Made by a program: the position numbers and the translations under genes. From Gammaproteobacteria bacterium (GTDB lineage: Bacteria > Pseudomonadota > Gammaproteobacteria > Steroidobacterales > GCA-2729495), in NCBI GenBank assembly GCA_014337915.1, contig QUBU01000009.1, positions 1-64,000 on the forward strand: a DNA stretch of 64,000 bases, given 5' to 3'. Below, piece by piece: positions 23,415 through 32,483 of the stretch; position 1 is the stretch's first letter; the number at the start of each line of letters is the position of its first letter. The notes below the pieces were generated by a model. The model worked only from the letters and a program-made list of their open reading frames with translations. It made no database searches and was not told where the DNA came from.

Positions 23415-24767
23415 TTGACCGATTCCATACAAGCTGACCATCCCGCGCCCCAGATCATCCCGCGGTCCGAGCACAACATCTCCCGGGCCGACATTTCCCG
23501 ACACGCACTGAAGGTGCTGTATCGCCTGAAGGATGCTGGCTACCAGGCCTTCCTCGTCGGCGGCAGCGTGCGTGACCTGTTGCTCGGCCGGCACCCTAAG
23601 GACTTCGATGTCGCCACCGATGCGCATCCGGAGGACGTGCGCGCGCTGTTCGGCAACAGCCGGCTGATCGGCCGCCGCTTCCGCCTCGCGCATGTGCGTT
23701 TCGGCAGCGAGATCATCGAGGTGGCGACCTTTCGCGGCCTCGGCACCGAGGAGGTGGCCAGCGAGCACCGCGAGGTTTCCGCCGAGACCGGCCGCCTGAT
23801 CCGCGACAATGTCTACGGCAGCATCGAAGAGGATGTCTGGCGCCGCGACTTCACCGCCAACGCCCTCTATTACAACATCGCGGATTTCTCCATCTGGGAC
23901 TTCACCGGCGGCGTTGCCGACATCCAGGCACGGCGCCTGCGCATCATCGGCGACCCGGAGACGCGCTTCCGCGAGGACCCGGTGCGCATGCTGCGGGCGG
24001 CGCGTTTCGCGGCCAAGCTCGGCTTCGAGCTGGATCCCGCATCGGCGCGCATCATTCCGCAGCTGGCCAGCCTGATCGATGGCGTGCCTCCGGCGCGGCT
24101 GTTCGACGAATTCATGAAGCTGTTCCAGAGCGGCCATGCGCTGCAGAGTTATCGTCAGCTGCGGCAGTACGGCCTGTTCGAGCATCTGTTCCCGACCACT
24201 GCCGCCTGGCTTGGGCCAGGGACGGATGCCCGCGGGCGGTTCCTCGAGGCCGCGCTGGCCAGTACCGACGCGCGTGTGGCCGCGGACCGGCCGGTGACGC
24301 CGATGTTCCTGCTCGGTGTGTTTCTCTGGGGCCCGGTGGCTGACCGCGCCGCGGCCCAGGCCGCGCAGGGTATGTCGGATTTCCAGGCGCTCGCCGTGGC
24401 TGCCGCCGACCTGACCCGTGAGCAGACCGAGCGCATCGCGGTGCCGCGACGGTTCTCCATCCCGATGCGCGAAATGCTCCAGCTGCAGATCCGCTTCGAC
24501 AAGACCCGCGGTGCGCGTGCCCTGGCCTTCCTCGAGAGCAAGCGCTTTCGCGCAGCCTATGACCTGCTGTTGCTGCGCGCCGCCGCCGGCAACGCCGATG
24601 CCGGCCTGGCGCAGTGGTGGACCACGCTGCAGGGGCTGTCGCCGGAGGAACAGCGCCGCGAACTCGGCCTCGGGCGTGCGGGTCCGGCAGGGCGTCGCCG
24701 CCGCGGGCGCGGCGGCCGCCGCGGGCACGGTGCCGATTCCGTCGAGGGCGACCGGCAGCCGGCCTGA
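23415..24767 (+). CDS. pcnB: Poly(A) polymerase I
   Basis: PcnB adds 3' poly(A) tails that speed RNA decay. The nucleotidyltransferase signature is GYQAFLVGGSVRDLLLGR with the catalytic aspartates in KDFDVATDAHPEDV. The RNA-binding region includes RRDFTANALYYNI and REDPVRMLRAARFAAKLGF. The C-terminal tail is Arg/Gly-rich, as usual in proteobacterial PcnB. I chose the TTG at 23415 (TDSIQADHP...), giving 450 residues; the ATG at 23349 would place the start within the tRNA-Glu promoter region and adds an unsupported stretch. Confidence 0.92.
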   Translation: MTDSIQADHPAPQIIPRSEHNISRADISRHALKVLYRLKDAGYQAFLVGGSVRDLLLGRHPKDFDVATDAHPEDVRALFGNSRLIGRRFRLAHVRFGSEIIEVATFRGLGTEEVASEHREVSAETGRLIRDNVYGSIEEDVWRRDFTANALYYNIADFSIWDFTGGVADIQARRLRIIGDPETRFREDPVRMLRAARFAAKLGFELDPASARIIPQLASLIDGVPPARLFDEFMKLFQSGHALQSYRQLRQYGLFEHLFPTTAAWLGPGTDARGRFLEAALASTDARVAADRPVTPMFLLGVFLWGPVADRAAAQAAQGMSDFQALAVAAADLTREQTERIAVPRRFSIPMREMLQLQIRFDKTRGARALAFLESKRFRAAYDLLLLRAAAGNADAGLAQWWTTLQGLSPEEQRRELGLGRAGPAGRRRRGRGGRRGHGADSVEGDRQPA

Positions 24768-24797
24768 GCCGCCAGGCCGGGGCTGTCGGCTGGGGAG

Positions 24798-25298
24798 ATG
24801 GTCGCGCCAGTCTGGATGCCGGCCTACGTCGGCATGGGCAGCAACATCGACGATCCCCCGCGGCAGCTCGATCGCGCCACAGCGGCCCTCGCCCGCCTGG
24901 AGTCGACGCGGCTGGTGGCGGTTTCCAGCTACTTCCGCAACCCGCCATTCGGGCCGGTCCGGCAACCGGATTTCGTCAATGCCGTGGCGGCCCTGCTGAC
25001 GCAACTGCCACCCGGTGAACTGCTCGTAGCCCTCAAGCGCATCGAGCGTGAGCATGGCCGGGAACCGTCGCCCGGCCTGCGCTGGGGACCGCGTGTGCTG
25101 GATCTCGACCTGCTGGTCTTCGGCGGGCTGCGGCTCACGCAGCCCGGGCTGGTGCTGCCGCATCCGGGCATTGCCCAGCGAAATTTTGTATTGTTGCCGC
25201 TGGCGGAAATCGCACCGGGGCTGGATGTACCGGGGCTCGGCCAGGTCAGTGACCTGCTCGGCCGCGTCGACCAGGCAGGCATGGAACGACTTGCCTGA
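24798..25298 (+). CDS. folK: 2-amino-4-hydroxy-6-hydroxymethyldihydropteridine diphosphokinase
   Basis: HPPK transfers diphosphate from ATP to the pterin in folate synthesis. The signature is RWGPRVLDLDLLVFGG (about 95-110); the N-terminal GMGSNIDDPPRQL and VSSYFRNPPFG are also typical. At 166 residues it is of usual size. The pcnB-folK-(deoxynucleoside kinase)-panB-panC order is common in related bacteria. Confidence 0.94.
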   Translation: MVAPVWMPAYVGMGSNIDDPPRQLDRATAALARLESTRLVAVSSYFRNPPFGPVRQPDFVNAVAALLTQLPPGELLVALKRIEREHGREPSPGLRWGPRVLDLDLLVFGGLRLTQPGLVLPHPGIAQRNFVLLPLAEIAPGLDVPGLGQVSDLLGRVDQAGMERLA

Positions 25299-25354
25299 CT
25301 GCAGGCCCTCGCGCCTGGTCGCGTGGCAGAACAAGAACAAAGCAGCACGAGCGC

Positions 25355-26002
25355 ATGGCGGAACGACGGCACATCGTCATCGAGGGCCCCATCGGTGTGG
25401 GCAAGACCAGCCTGGCGCGCCGCCTGGCCGACAGCTTCGACAGCGAGCTGATGCTGGAGGAAGCCGAGGCGAATCCCTTCCTCGAACGCTTCTACCGGGA
25501 TCCGCGCGGCGCCGCACTGCCGGCCCAGCTGTTCTTCCTGTTCCAGCGTGCCCGGCAGATCGAGCAGCTGCGCCAGCATGAGCTGTTCCATCCGACGCGC
25601 ATCGCCGATTTCATGATCGAGAAGGACCGCCTGTTCGCCGAGATCAACCTCGACCGGGACGAACTCTCGCTATATGAAAAGGTCTGGGAGTCCCTGGAGA
25701 TCCAGCCACCGGTGCCGGACCTGGTGGTGTACCTGCAGGCACCGGTGGACACGCTGCTGTTCCGCATCGCCCGCCGTGGCCTGGAGCACGAGCAGCAGAT
25801 CAACCGGCGCTATCTCGAGAGGCTGGCCGAGGGCTATGCGCGCTTCTTCCATGCCTACGACGCCGCTCCGCTCCTCATCGTCAATGCCGCAACCCTCGAT
25901 CCGGTTCATAATGACGAGCACTTCGGGATCCTGAGCGAGGCCATCGGCAGGGTCCGCAGCGGCAGGCATTTTTTCAACCCGGTGGCCACCGCGCTCGCCT
26001 GA
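25355..26002 (+). CDS. Deoxynucleoside kinase (dNK/dGK family)
   Basis: It phosphorylates a deoxynucleoside such as dA, dG or dC for nucleotide salvage. Walker A is EGPIGVGKTSLARRL (residues 10-24), followed by a helix with EEAEANPFLERFYRD. DFMIEKDRLFAEINL and the later LERLAEGYARFFHAYD fit the lid and tail of this family. It is 215 residues. The exact base preference cannot be read from the sequence. It is followed immediately by panB. Confidence 0.88.
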   Translation: MAERRHIVIEGPIGVGKTSLARRLADSFDSELMLEEAEANPFLERFYRDPRGAALPAQLFFLFQRARQIEQLRQHELFHPTRIADFMIEKDRLFAEINLDRDELSLYEKVWESLEIQPPVPDLVVYLQAPVDTLLFRIARRGLEHEQQINRRYLERLAEGYARFFHAYDAAPLLIVNAATLDPVHNDEHFGILSEAIGRVRSGRHFFNPVATALA

Positions 26003-26032
26003 GTGGCGCAGTCCGGTTGGCGGAGAGGTACC

Positions 26033-26866
26033 TTGGCCTATAAGCAGCTCCAGCAGCGTGGTATGCCCCTGCCACCGGTCACCGTGTCCACCCTGCGCGG
26101 CATGAAGGCCGATGGCGAACCGATCGCCTGCCTGACGGCCTATGACGCCAGCTTCGCCGCCATCGTCGATGCGGCCGGTACCGACATGGTGCTGGTGGGT
26201 GATTCGCTGGGCATGGTGATCCAGGGGCACGACACCACCGTTCCGGTGACGGTTGCCGACATCATCTACCACTGCCGGGTGGTGGCACGCGGGCTGCGCC
26301 GCGCGTTCCTCATGGCGGACATGCCCTTCATGAGCTACACCACGCCGGTGCAGGCGCTGGAGAACGCGGTGCGCATGATGCAGGAGGGCGGGGCGATGAT
26401 GGTGAAGCTCGAGGGCGGCCTCGGCCAGCTGCGCATCGTCGAGCACCTCGCGCAGCACGACATCCCCGTCTGCGCCCACATCGGCCTGAAGCCGCAATCG
26501 GTGCACAAACTGGGCGGCTTCCGGGTTCAGGGCCGCGAGCAGGCGCAGGCACTGCGTATGATCGAGGAAGCCAGCGCGCTGGAGCGGGCCGGCGCGGACG
26601 TCATCCTGCTCGAGTGCGTGCCGAGCGAGCTGGGGCAGGCGGTGCGCGATGCGGTGGGCGTGCCGGTGATCGGCATCGGCGCCGGGCCCGGGGTCGACGG
26701 GCAGATACTCGTGCTCTATGACATGCTGGGCATTACCCAGGGGCGTTTGCCGCGCTTCGTGCGCAACTTCATGCAGGGTGCCGATTCACTCGCGTCTGCC
26801 TGCGAGGCCTACGTGCAGGCGGTGAAGGAAGGCAGCTATCCCGCGCCCGAGCACTGCTTCTCCTGA
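26033..26866 (+). CDS. panB: 3-methyl-2-oxobutanoate hydroxymethyltransferase
   Basis: PanB makes ketopantoate from 3-methyl-2-oxobutanoate and methylenetetrahydrofolate, the first committed step to pantothenate and CoA. The sequence shows ACLTAYDASFAAIVDAAG, the metal-binding VGDSLGMVIQGHDTTVPVT, and HIGLKPQSVHKLGGF. I chose TTG at 26033 because GGAGAGG lies four bases upstream (277 residues); GTG at 26003 and ATG at 26063 are alternatives. panC follows 13 bases later. Confidence 0.94.
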   Translation: MAYKQLQQRGMPLPPVTVSTLRGMKADGEPIACLTAYDASFAAIVDAAGTDMVLVGDSLGMVIQGHDTTVPVTVADIIYHCRVVARGLRRAFLMADMPFMSYTTPVQALENAVRMMQEGGAMMVKLEGGLGQLRIVEHLAQHDIPVCAHIGLKPQSVHKLGGFRVQGREQAQALRMIEEASALERAGADVILLECVPSELGQAVRDAVGVPVIGIGAGPGVDGQILVLYDMLGITQGRLPRFVRNFMQGADSLASACEAYVQAVKEGSYPAPEHCFS

Positions 26867-26879
26867 CCGGCGCCAGCAC

Positions 26880-27731
26880 TTGCAGCTCCTGCGCACCACC
26901 GCTGCGGTCCGGCGCCTCGTGCATGCCTGGCAGGAGTCGGGCGCCAGCGTCGCGCTCGTGCCCACGCTCGGCAACCTCCATGCGGGCCATGTCAGCCTGG
27001 CCGGGATCGCCAGGCGGCGCGCGGACCGGGTGATCGCCAGCATATTCGTCAACCCGACGCAGTTCGGTCCCGGCGAGGACTACGCCAGCTACCCCCGCAC
27101 CCTGCGGGCCGACACCGCACAGTTACGCGCGGCCGGCGTCGATGCGGTTTTCCTGCCGACGGTGCGCGTCATGTACCCGCGCGGCGACCGGGACAGCGTC
27201 ACCGTTTCCGTGCCCGGCCTGTCCACCGACCTCTGCGGGGCGCACCGCCCCGGGCATTTCGACGGCGTGGCTTCGGTGGTGCTGCGGCTGTTCAACATCG
27301 TCACACCCGATGTCGCGGTGTTCGGTGAAAAGGACTACCAGCAGTTGCTGTTGCTGAAACGGATGGCCCGGGACCTGCACCTGGACCTGGAGATCGTTGG
27401 TGCACCGACGGTGCGCGAGGCGGACGGACTGGCGATGAGCTCGCGCAACCAGTACCTGGATGCCGGGCAACGCCGGATCGCCCCGGCGCTGTACGCGACC
27501 CTGGGCGAATGCCGGTCGCAGCTGCTGGCCGGCAACCGCGCCTGGGGGCGGATCGAACGCCGTGCGCGGCAGCGCCTCGAGGTCGCCGGCTTGCGCCCGG
27601 ACTACGTGGCGATCCGCGATGCGCGGGACCTGGCGCCGCCAACTGGCGCGAGCCGCAGCCTGCGGGTCCTGGCAGCCGCCTGGCTCGGCCGTGCAAGGCT
27701 CATCGACAACATCGGCGTCCGGCTGCGCTGA
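26880..27731 (+). CDS. panC: Pantothenate synthetase
   Basis: PanC joins pantoate and beta-alanine with ATP to form pantothenate. The HIGH-like loop is GNLHAGHVSL (usually GALHAGH or GxLHxGH), followed by IASIFVNPTQFGPGEDY. Active-site blocks include FGEKDYQQLLLLKRM and AMSSRNQYL. The start is a TTG at 26880 (MQLLRTTAAVRRLV), giving 283 residues. It is the last gene of the pcnB-panC run and converges on queG. Confidence 0.95.
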   Translation: MQLLRTTAAVRRLVHAWQESGASVALVPTLGNLHAGHVSLAGIARRRADRVIASIFVNPTQFGPGEDYASYPRTLRADTAQLRAAGVDAVFLPTVRVMYPRGDRDSVTVSVPGLSTDLCGAHRPGHFDGVASVVLRLFNIVTPDVAVFGEKDYQQLLLLKRMARDLHLDLEIVGAPTVREADGLAMSSRNQYLDAGQRRIAPALYATLGECRSQLLAGNRAWGRIERRARQRLEVAGLRPDYVAIRDARDLAPPTGASRSLRVLAAAWLGRARLIDNIGVRLR

Positions 27732-27743
27732 TCGCCGGCGGCA

Positions 27744-28808
27744 TCAGCCCTGCCCGTGCTGCTGCAGCGCCCAGCGCACGTGTTCCCGCACCAGTTCTGC
27801 CGGGTGATCGCGCTGCGTTTCCAGCGCTGCCAGCACCTGCGGTGTCGTCGGCGCATTGCCCAGTGCCACGGCCAGGTTGCGCAGCCAGCCCGTGAATCCA
27901 GCGCGCCGGATGGCGCTGCCGGCGGTGCGCTCGAGCCAGGTGGCTTCGCTCCAGAGGAACATCTCCGCCAGTGAAGGGCGGTCGAGCCCGTGGCGCGGCG
28001 CGAAGTCCGCTTCGGCGGAGAACCGTGCAAACTTGTTCCAGGGACAGGCCAGCTGGCAGTCGTCGCAGCCAAAGACGCGGTTGCCCAGCGCCCGGCGCAG
28101 TGCTTCGGGGATCGGTCCCCTGTTCTCGATGGTCAGGTAGGAGATGCAGCGCCGGGCATCGACCACGTACGGGGCGACGATGGCGCCGGTGGGGCAGGCG
28201 GCGAGGCAGGCCGTGCAGCTGCCGCAGTGGTTTTCCGCCGGTGTATCGACAGGCAGTGCGAGGTCGGTGAGCAGTTCGCCCAGCAGGAACCACGAGCCCG
28301 CCCCGGCGTTGACCAGGTTGCCATGCTTGCCGATCCAGCCGAGGCCGGCCTGCTGGGCCAGCGGCTTTTCCATGACGGGCCCGCTGTCGACAAAGGCGCG
28401 GTAGCCAAACGGTCCGATAGCCTCGCTGATGCGCGTGGCCAGCCGCTGCAGCCGCGGCCGCATGATGCGGTGGTAGTCGCGGCCCAGGGCATAGCGTGCA
28501 ATCCAGCCGCGATCGGGCTCCGCTGCCAGGCGTGCACCCGGCCAGGCATCCGCGCGCGAGTAGTCCATGCGCACCGAGATCACGCGGACAGTACCGGGCA
28601 CGGTGGCGGCCGGGCTGCTGCGCAGCCCGGCATGCCTGCGCATCCACTCCATGTCGGCGTGATAGCCCTGGTCCAGCCATTCGTGGAGCCTGGCGCTGGC
28701 CCTGGCGAGATCCGGGGCGGCAATGCCAAGTTGCTGGAAACCAAGCTCTGCTGCCCAGGCGCGAATCTGCTGGGCAAGGTCGGCAAGCTCTGCCGTTGAC
28801 AGCGTCAT
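27744..28808 (-). CDS. queG: Epoxyqueuosine reductase
   Basis: QueG reduces epoxyqueuosine to queuosine in the wobble base of certain tRNAs, using cobalamin and two [4Fe-4S] clusters. The two ferredoxin-like cysteine sets are CGSCTACLAACPTGAI and CDDCQLACPWNKF. The N-terminal domain has SVRMDYS and RDYHRIMRPRLQRL. I chose the ATG at 28808 (MTLSTAELADLAQQ, 354 residues), preceded by GGAA; an ATG at 28850 would put the start inside the shared promoter. Confidence 0.95.
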   Translation of the reverse strand: MTLSTAELADLAQQIRAWAAELGFQQLGIAAPDLARASARLHEWLDQGYHADMEWMRRHAGLRSSPAATVPGTVRVISVRMDYSRADAWPGARLAAEPDRGWIARYALGRDYHRIMRPRLQRLATRISEAIGPFGYRAFVDSGPVMEKPLAQQAGLGWIGKHGNLVNAGAGSWFLLGELLTDLALPVDTPAENHCGSCTACLAACPTGAIVAPYVVDARRCISYLTIENRGPIPEALRRALGNRVFGCDDCQLACPWNKFARFSAEADFAPRHGLDRPSLAEMFLWSEATWLERTAGSAIRRAGFTGWLRNLAVALGNAPTTPQVLAALETQRDHPAELVREHVRWALQQHGQG

Positions 28809-28833
28809 GGGGCGTTCCGGTCGCGGGCGCTCA

Positions 28834-28841
28834 ATTATAAT
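28834..28841. promoter_or_regulatory. Two-way -10 element between queG and nnr
   Basis: ATTATAAT reads TATAAT on both strands (28836-28841 forward, 28834-28839 reverse). Forward transcription would start near 28849, the A of the nnr ATG, so the nnr mRNA may lack a leader. Reverse transcription would start near 28827, giving queG a leader of about 19 bases. No strong -35 hexamer is visible on either side. Confidence 0.5.
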
Positions 28842-28848
28842 CGTACGC

Positions 28849-30339
28849 ATGTCGGCGCCTGCGAGCTTTCTCTACACGCCTGCCGCGGTGCGCGAGATCG
28901 ATCGCATCGCCATCGAAGACATCGGCATTCCGGACTTCGAACTCATGGGTCGCGCGGGCCGGCTGGTCTGGGATACGGCGCGGCAGCTCTATCCCGACTC
29001 CAGGCGCTGGCTGCTGTTATGTGGCGCGGGCAACAACGGCGGCGATGGCTATGTCGTCGCCACGCTGGCCCGTGCAGCCGGCCTCGCGGTCACGGTGGCG
29101 GCACTCGCCGATCCGCAGCGGTTGCGCGGTGCTGCCGCACGTGCCTGGGAGCAATATCGGAGCGCCGGTGGTGACGTCGTGCAGTTTCGTGATGACCTGC
29201 TGGCGGGGACGGACCTGGTCATCGATGCCATTTTCGGCACCGGCCTGGCCCGTGACCTGGATGATGCCTGCCGGCAGGCCGTGGAGGCGGTCAATGCCGC
29301 CAGCGTACCCGTGGTGGCTGTCGACCTGCCGAGTGGCCTGGATGGCGCCAGCGGGCGCGTGCTTGGCGCCGCGATGCGGGCCGATGTCACCGTGACCTTC
29401 ATCGGCCGCAAGCAGGGCCTCTATCTCGGCGCCGGCCCTGACCATGCGGGCAACATCGTCTTCGGGGATCTCGGTGTGCCGCCGGCCCGGGTGGCGCAGG
29501 TGGCACCGGGCCTGCGCCTCTTCGATGGCAACGACCTGTCGCGGCTGCTGCCGCGCCGCGCGCGCAGCGCCCATAAGGGAAACTTCGGCCACGTGCTGGT
29601 GGTGGGTGGCAACCACGGCATGGCAGGTGCGGTGCGCCTGGCCGGCGAGGCCGCGCTGCGGGCCGGTGCCGGACTGGTGAGCGTGGCGACGCGGCCGGAG
29701 AACGTTGCGCCGGTCATCGCGGGGCGCCCGGAGCTGATGTGCCGCGGCGTGCAGGGTCCGGTGGATCTCGAGGACCTGCTCAGGCGCGCCACCGTGATTG
29801 CCGTAGGCCCCGGCCTCGGGATGGACGCCTGGGCGCGGAACCTGCTCGCGGCGCTCTTAGACCAGCCGCAACCGCTGGTCGTCGATGCCGATGCGCTGAA
29901 CCTGCTGGCCGGCCAATCGCGACGGCGTGGAAACTGGGTGCTGACGCCGCATCCCGGGGAGGCGGCACATCTGCTAGGCACGGGTAATGCGCAGGTCCAG
30001 TCCGACCGCCTGCAGGCGATGGCTGACATCTGCCAGCGTCATGGCGGCGTTGTGGTGCTGAAGGGACGGGGTACGCTCGTCGGCCGGTCCGGGGACCTGC
30101 CGTATCTCATCGATGCCGGCAATCCGGGCATGGCATCCGCCGGCATGGGCGATGTGCTGACCGGCATCATCGCCGGCATCGTTGCCCAGCAGCGTCCAGA
30201 CCAGTTGCTGGACGCTGCGGCCTGCGCAGCCTTCGTGCATGCCAGCGCGGCCGATGATGCGGCGCGGACCGGTGAACGCGGCCTGATCGCCGGCGACCTT
30301 TTCACATCCCTGCGCGCATGGATCAATCCCAAACCCTGA
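28849..30339 (+). CDS. nnr: Bifunctional NAD(P)H-hydrate epimerase / ADP-dependent dehydratase
   Basis: It repairs damaged NADHX and NADPHX. The N-terminal epimerase half (about 1-215) has CGAGNNGGDGYVVATLA and VDLPSGLDGASG. The C-terminal kinase-fold half (from about 240) has HKGNFGHVLVVGGNHGMAGA, LTPHPGEAAHLL and GNPGMASAGMGDVLTGIIAG. The protein (496 residues) starts MSAPASFLYTPAAVREIDRIA; longer frames upstream run through the queG gene. It overlaps tsaE by 22 bases. Confidence 0.94.
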   Translation: MSAPASFLYTPAAVREIDRIAIEDIGIPDFELMGRAGRLVWDTARQLYPDSRRWLLLCGAGNNGGDGYVVATLARAAGLAVTVAALADPQRLRGAAARAWEQYRSAGGDVVQFRDDLLAGTDLVIDAIFGTGLARDLDDACRQAVEAVNAASVPVVAVDLPSGLDGASGRVLGAAMRADVTVTFIGRKQGLYLGAGPDHAGNIVFGDLGVPPARVAQVAPGLRLFDGNDLSRLLPRRARSAHKGNFGHVLVVGGNHGMAGAVRLAGEAALRAGAGLVSVATRPENVAPVIAGRPELMCRGVQGPVDLEDLLRRATVIAVGPGLGMDAWARNLLAALLDQPQPLVVDADALNLLAGQSRRRGNWVLTPHPGEAAHLLGTGNAQVQSDRLQAMADICQRHGGVVVLKGRGTLVGRSGDLPYLIDAGNPGMASAGMGDVLTGIIAGIVAQQRPDQLLDAAACAAFVHASAADDAARTGERGLIAGDLFTSLRAWINPKP

Positions 30340-30839
30340 TTCTCGCCGATGCCGGGGCGACCGAGCGGTTTGGCCGGCTGTGCGCGGCCGCGCTGCGTGC
30401 CACGAAACCCGGCGGGCTCGTCGTATATCTCGAGGGTGAACTCGGCGCGGGCAAGACTACGCTGGTGCGTGGCCTGCTGGCAGGCCTGGGACATGCTGGC
30501 AGGGTACCCAGCCCCACCTACACGCTGGTCGAGCCCTACCTGATAGACGGCCAGGTCATCCAGCATGTCGACCTGTACCGGCTGCGCGATCCGCGCGAGC
30601 TGGAGGAGATCGGACTCGCCGAGGCGCTCGCGGGTGCCGTGATCGGCCTGATCGAGTGGCCCGATCATGGCGCGGGCCAGCTGCCGGCAGCGGACCTCGT
30701 CCTGCGCCTTGAACTCGCCGGGCAGGGCCGGGCAGTGGCCTGGCAGGCGCTGAGTGCCGCGGGCCAGGCCATGGATCAGGTCCTCCGGCAGCAACTGGCT
30801 CGTGGCCTTGGCGAGCCGCCAGTTACGACGGGTCGGTGA
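30318..30839 (+). CDS. tsaE: tRNA threonylcarbamoyladenosine biosynthesis ATPase TsaE
   Basis: TsaE is the ATPase that works with TsaB and TsaD to make t6A in ANN-decoding tRNAs. The P-loop is LEGELGAGKTTLVRGLL, and VPSPTYTLVEPY and HVDLYRLRDPRELEEIGL are highly typical. The 173-residue length is usual. It overlaps the end of nnr and sits in the classic nnr-tsaE-amiC-mutL order. Confidence 0.95.
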   Translation: MDQSQTLILADAGATERFGRLCAAALRATKPGGLVVYLEGELGAGKTTLVRGLLAGLGHAGRVPSPTYTLVEPYLIDGQVIQHVDLYRLRDPRELEEIGLAEALAGAVIGLIEWPDHGAGQLPAADLVLRLELAGQGRAVAWQALSAAGQAMDQVLRQQLARGLGEPPVTTGR

Positions 30840-30891
30840 GCCACGTGATCAGGAATCGCTGGTATCTACTTCATTAGCTGAAGGAATTGCC

Positions 30892-30919
30892 TTCCAAAAA
30901 CGCCTGCTCCCGCTATAAT
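30892..30919 (+). promoter_or_regulatory. Candidate amiC promoter
   Basis: TATAAT (30914-30919) is a perfect -10 box, with TTCCAA (30892-30897) 16 bases upstream as a weak -35. Transcription would start near 30926, about 20 bases before the chosen amiC GTG. This would give amiC, mutL and miaA their own promoter besides read-through from nnr-tsaE. Confidence 0.5.
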
Positions 30920-30946
30920 CGGGCGCACGGTCCTGGGGAGTGTGGC

Positions 30947-32422
30947 GTGCGTAGAGCCTGGTGCTGGTTGGGCGTGGTTTTCACTGCGGCTCTGGCGGCC
31001 GCGACGGCGTGGGCCGGGCAGGCGTCGGTCGAACGCATGGCGCTCTCGAGCACCGATACCAGGACCACGCTCGTGCTGGACATGACTGCCAGCAGCGAGT
31101 ACCGGCTGTTCACCCTTCAGGATCCCTACCGGGTCGTCGTCGATCTCCTCTCCGCGCGCCTCACGCGACAGGCTCTGCCGCTCCCGGCCGGCACCGGCAG
31201 CGTGCGCCAGTTGCGCGCGGCAAACCGCCCGGATGGCTCACTGCGTGTGGTGCTGGACATGGCCACGGCCGCCAGCCCGGCGGCCGTGCTGCGTGGTCCC
31301 AGCGGCACGGCCGGTGCCAGCCTGCTGGTCGAGCTGGATTCTCCGGTCGCGACCCCGGCCCCGGCGGCGGCAAAGACGGCCGCCGCCGTTGCAGCAGTCC
31401 CGGAGGCTGCGCCTGCAGCCGCTGCCACACAACCATCGGCGGCAGCTACGGCCCAGCCCACGACGCTGCCGACACCGGCAGAAGCAGCGCCTCCGGCAAC
31501 GCCGCCAGCTGCAGCACCGCAGCCGGCAGGGACGGGGCGCGACATCATCGTCGCCATCGACGCCGGTCACGGTGGCAAGGATCCGGGGGCGCACGGGCCG
31601 CGCGGCGTGCTGGAGAAGGACATCACCCTGCGGCTCGCCCGGCGGCTGGCGGAGGTCGTCAACGCCGAGCCCGGCATGCGCGCGGTGCTCACCCGCGACC
31701 AGGACGAATTCATTCCCCTGCGTGGGCGCATGGAGCGGGCGCGCAGGGCATCTGCCGACCTGTTCATCTCGGTGCACGCGGATGCGGTTCGCGACCGTGA
31801 CGTGCAGGGCAGTTCCGTGTACGTGCTGAACGAGAAGGGCGCCACCGACGAGGCGGCGCGCCGCCTTGCCGCGCGCGAGAACGCCGCGGACCTCATCGGC
31901 GGCGTATCGCTGCGCACCAAGGACCCGACGCTGGCCTCGGTGCTGATGGACCTGTCGCAGAACGCATCACTGAGTTCCAGCATCGAGGTGGCCGACGAGA
32001 TCCTGCGGCAGATGGCCAGGGTCGGGACGGTACGCAAGTCGCAGGTGATGCAGGCGCCATTCATGGTCCTGAAGTCGCCCGACGTACCTTCGGTGCTCAT
32101 CGAGACCGCCTACATCTCCAATCCGGAGGAAGAGAGGCGGCTCGATAACAACGAGTACCGCGCGCGGCTGGCCGCAGCCATTTTTGCCGGCGTGCGCGAC
32201 TACTTCTATCGCAACCCGCCGCGCGGCACGCTGGTGGCGGAGCTGAGCCGGCAACGCCTTGCCGAGTCCGTGCAGCACGTGATCCGCCCCGGCGAGACGC
32301 TGTCCGGGCTCGCCACGCGCTACAACGTCAGCGTGCGCCGTATCCGCGATGCCAACCAGCTGCGTTCCGACCAGGTGGCGCCCGGGCAGGTGCTGCGCAT
32401 CCCCGCGGCTCAGGAGACCTGA
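30947..32422 (+). CDS. amiC: N-acetylmuramoyl-L-alanine amidase with AMIN and LysM domains
   Basis: This periplasmic amidase cuts stem peptides from glycan strands when daughter cells separate. From the GTG at 30947, with GGGGAG upstream, residues 1-23 form a signal peptide ending AWA. An AMIN domain (about 25-130) targets septal peptidoglycan. A Pro/Ala-rich linker (130-195) follows, then the zinc amidase domain with AIDAGHGGKDPGAHG, a Glu in LEKDITLRLA, ISVHADA and IETAYISNPEEERRL. A LysM repeat (HVIRPGETLSGLATRY) ends the protein. It is 491 residues; the symbol follows the E. coli AmiB/AmiC type. Confidence 0.9.
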   Translation: MRRAWCWLGVVFTAALAAATAWAGQASVERMALSSTDTRTTLVLDMTASSEYRLFTLQDPYRVVVDLLSARLTRQALPLPAGTGSVRQLRAANRPDGSLRVVLDMATAASPAAVLRGPSGTAGASLLVELDSPVATPAPAAAKTAAAVAAVPEAAPAAAATQPSAAATAQPTTLPTPAEAAPPATPPAAAPQPAGTGRDIIVAIDAGHGGKDPGAHGPRGVLEKDITLRLARRLAEVVNAEPGMRAVLTRDQDEFIPLRGRMERARRASADLFISVHADAVRDRDVQGSSVYVLNEKGATDEAARRLAARENAADLIGGVSLRTKDPTLASVLMDLSQNASLSSSIEVADEILRQMARVGTVRKSQVMQAPFMVLKSPDVPSVLIETAYISNPEEERRLDNNEYRARLAAAIFAGVRDYFYRNPPRGTLVAELSRQRLAESVQHVIRPGETLSGLATRYNVSVRRIRDANQLRSDQVAPGQVLRIPAAQET

Positions 32423-32483
32423 GTTCCATGCGGCACCGCTGCCTGCGATGACAAGCGGGGGCGGCGTTTGAAACAATCGGCGC

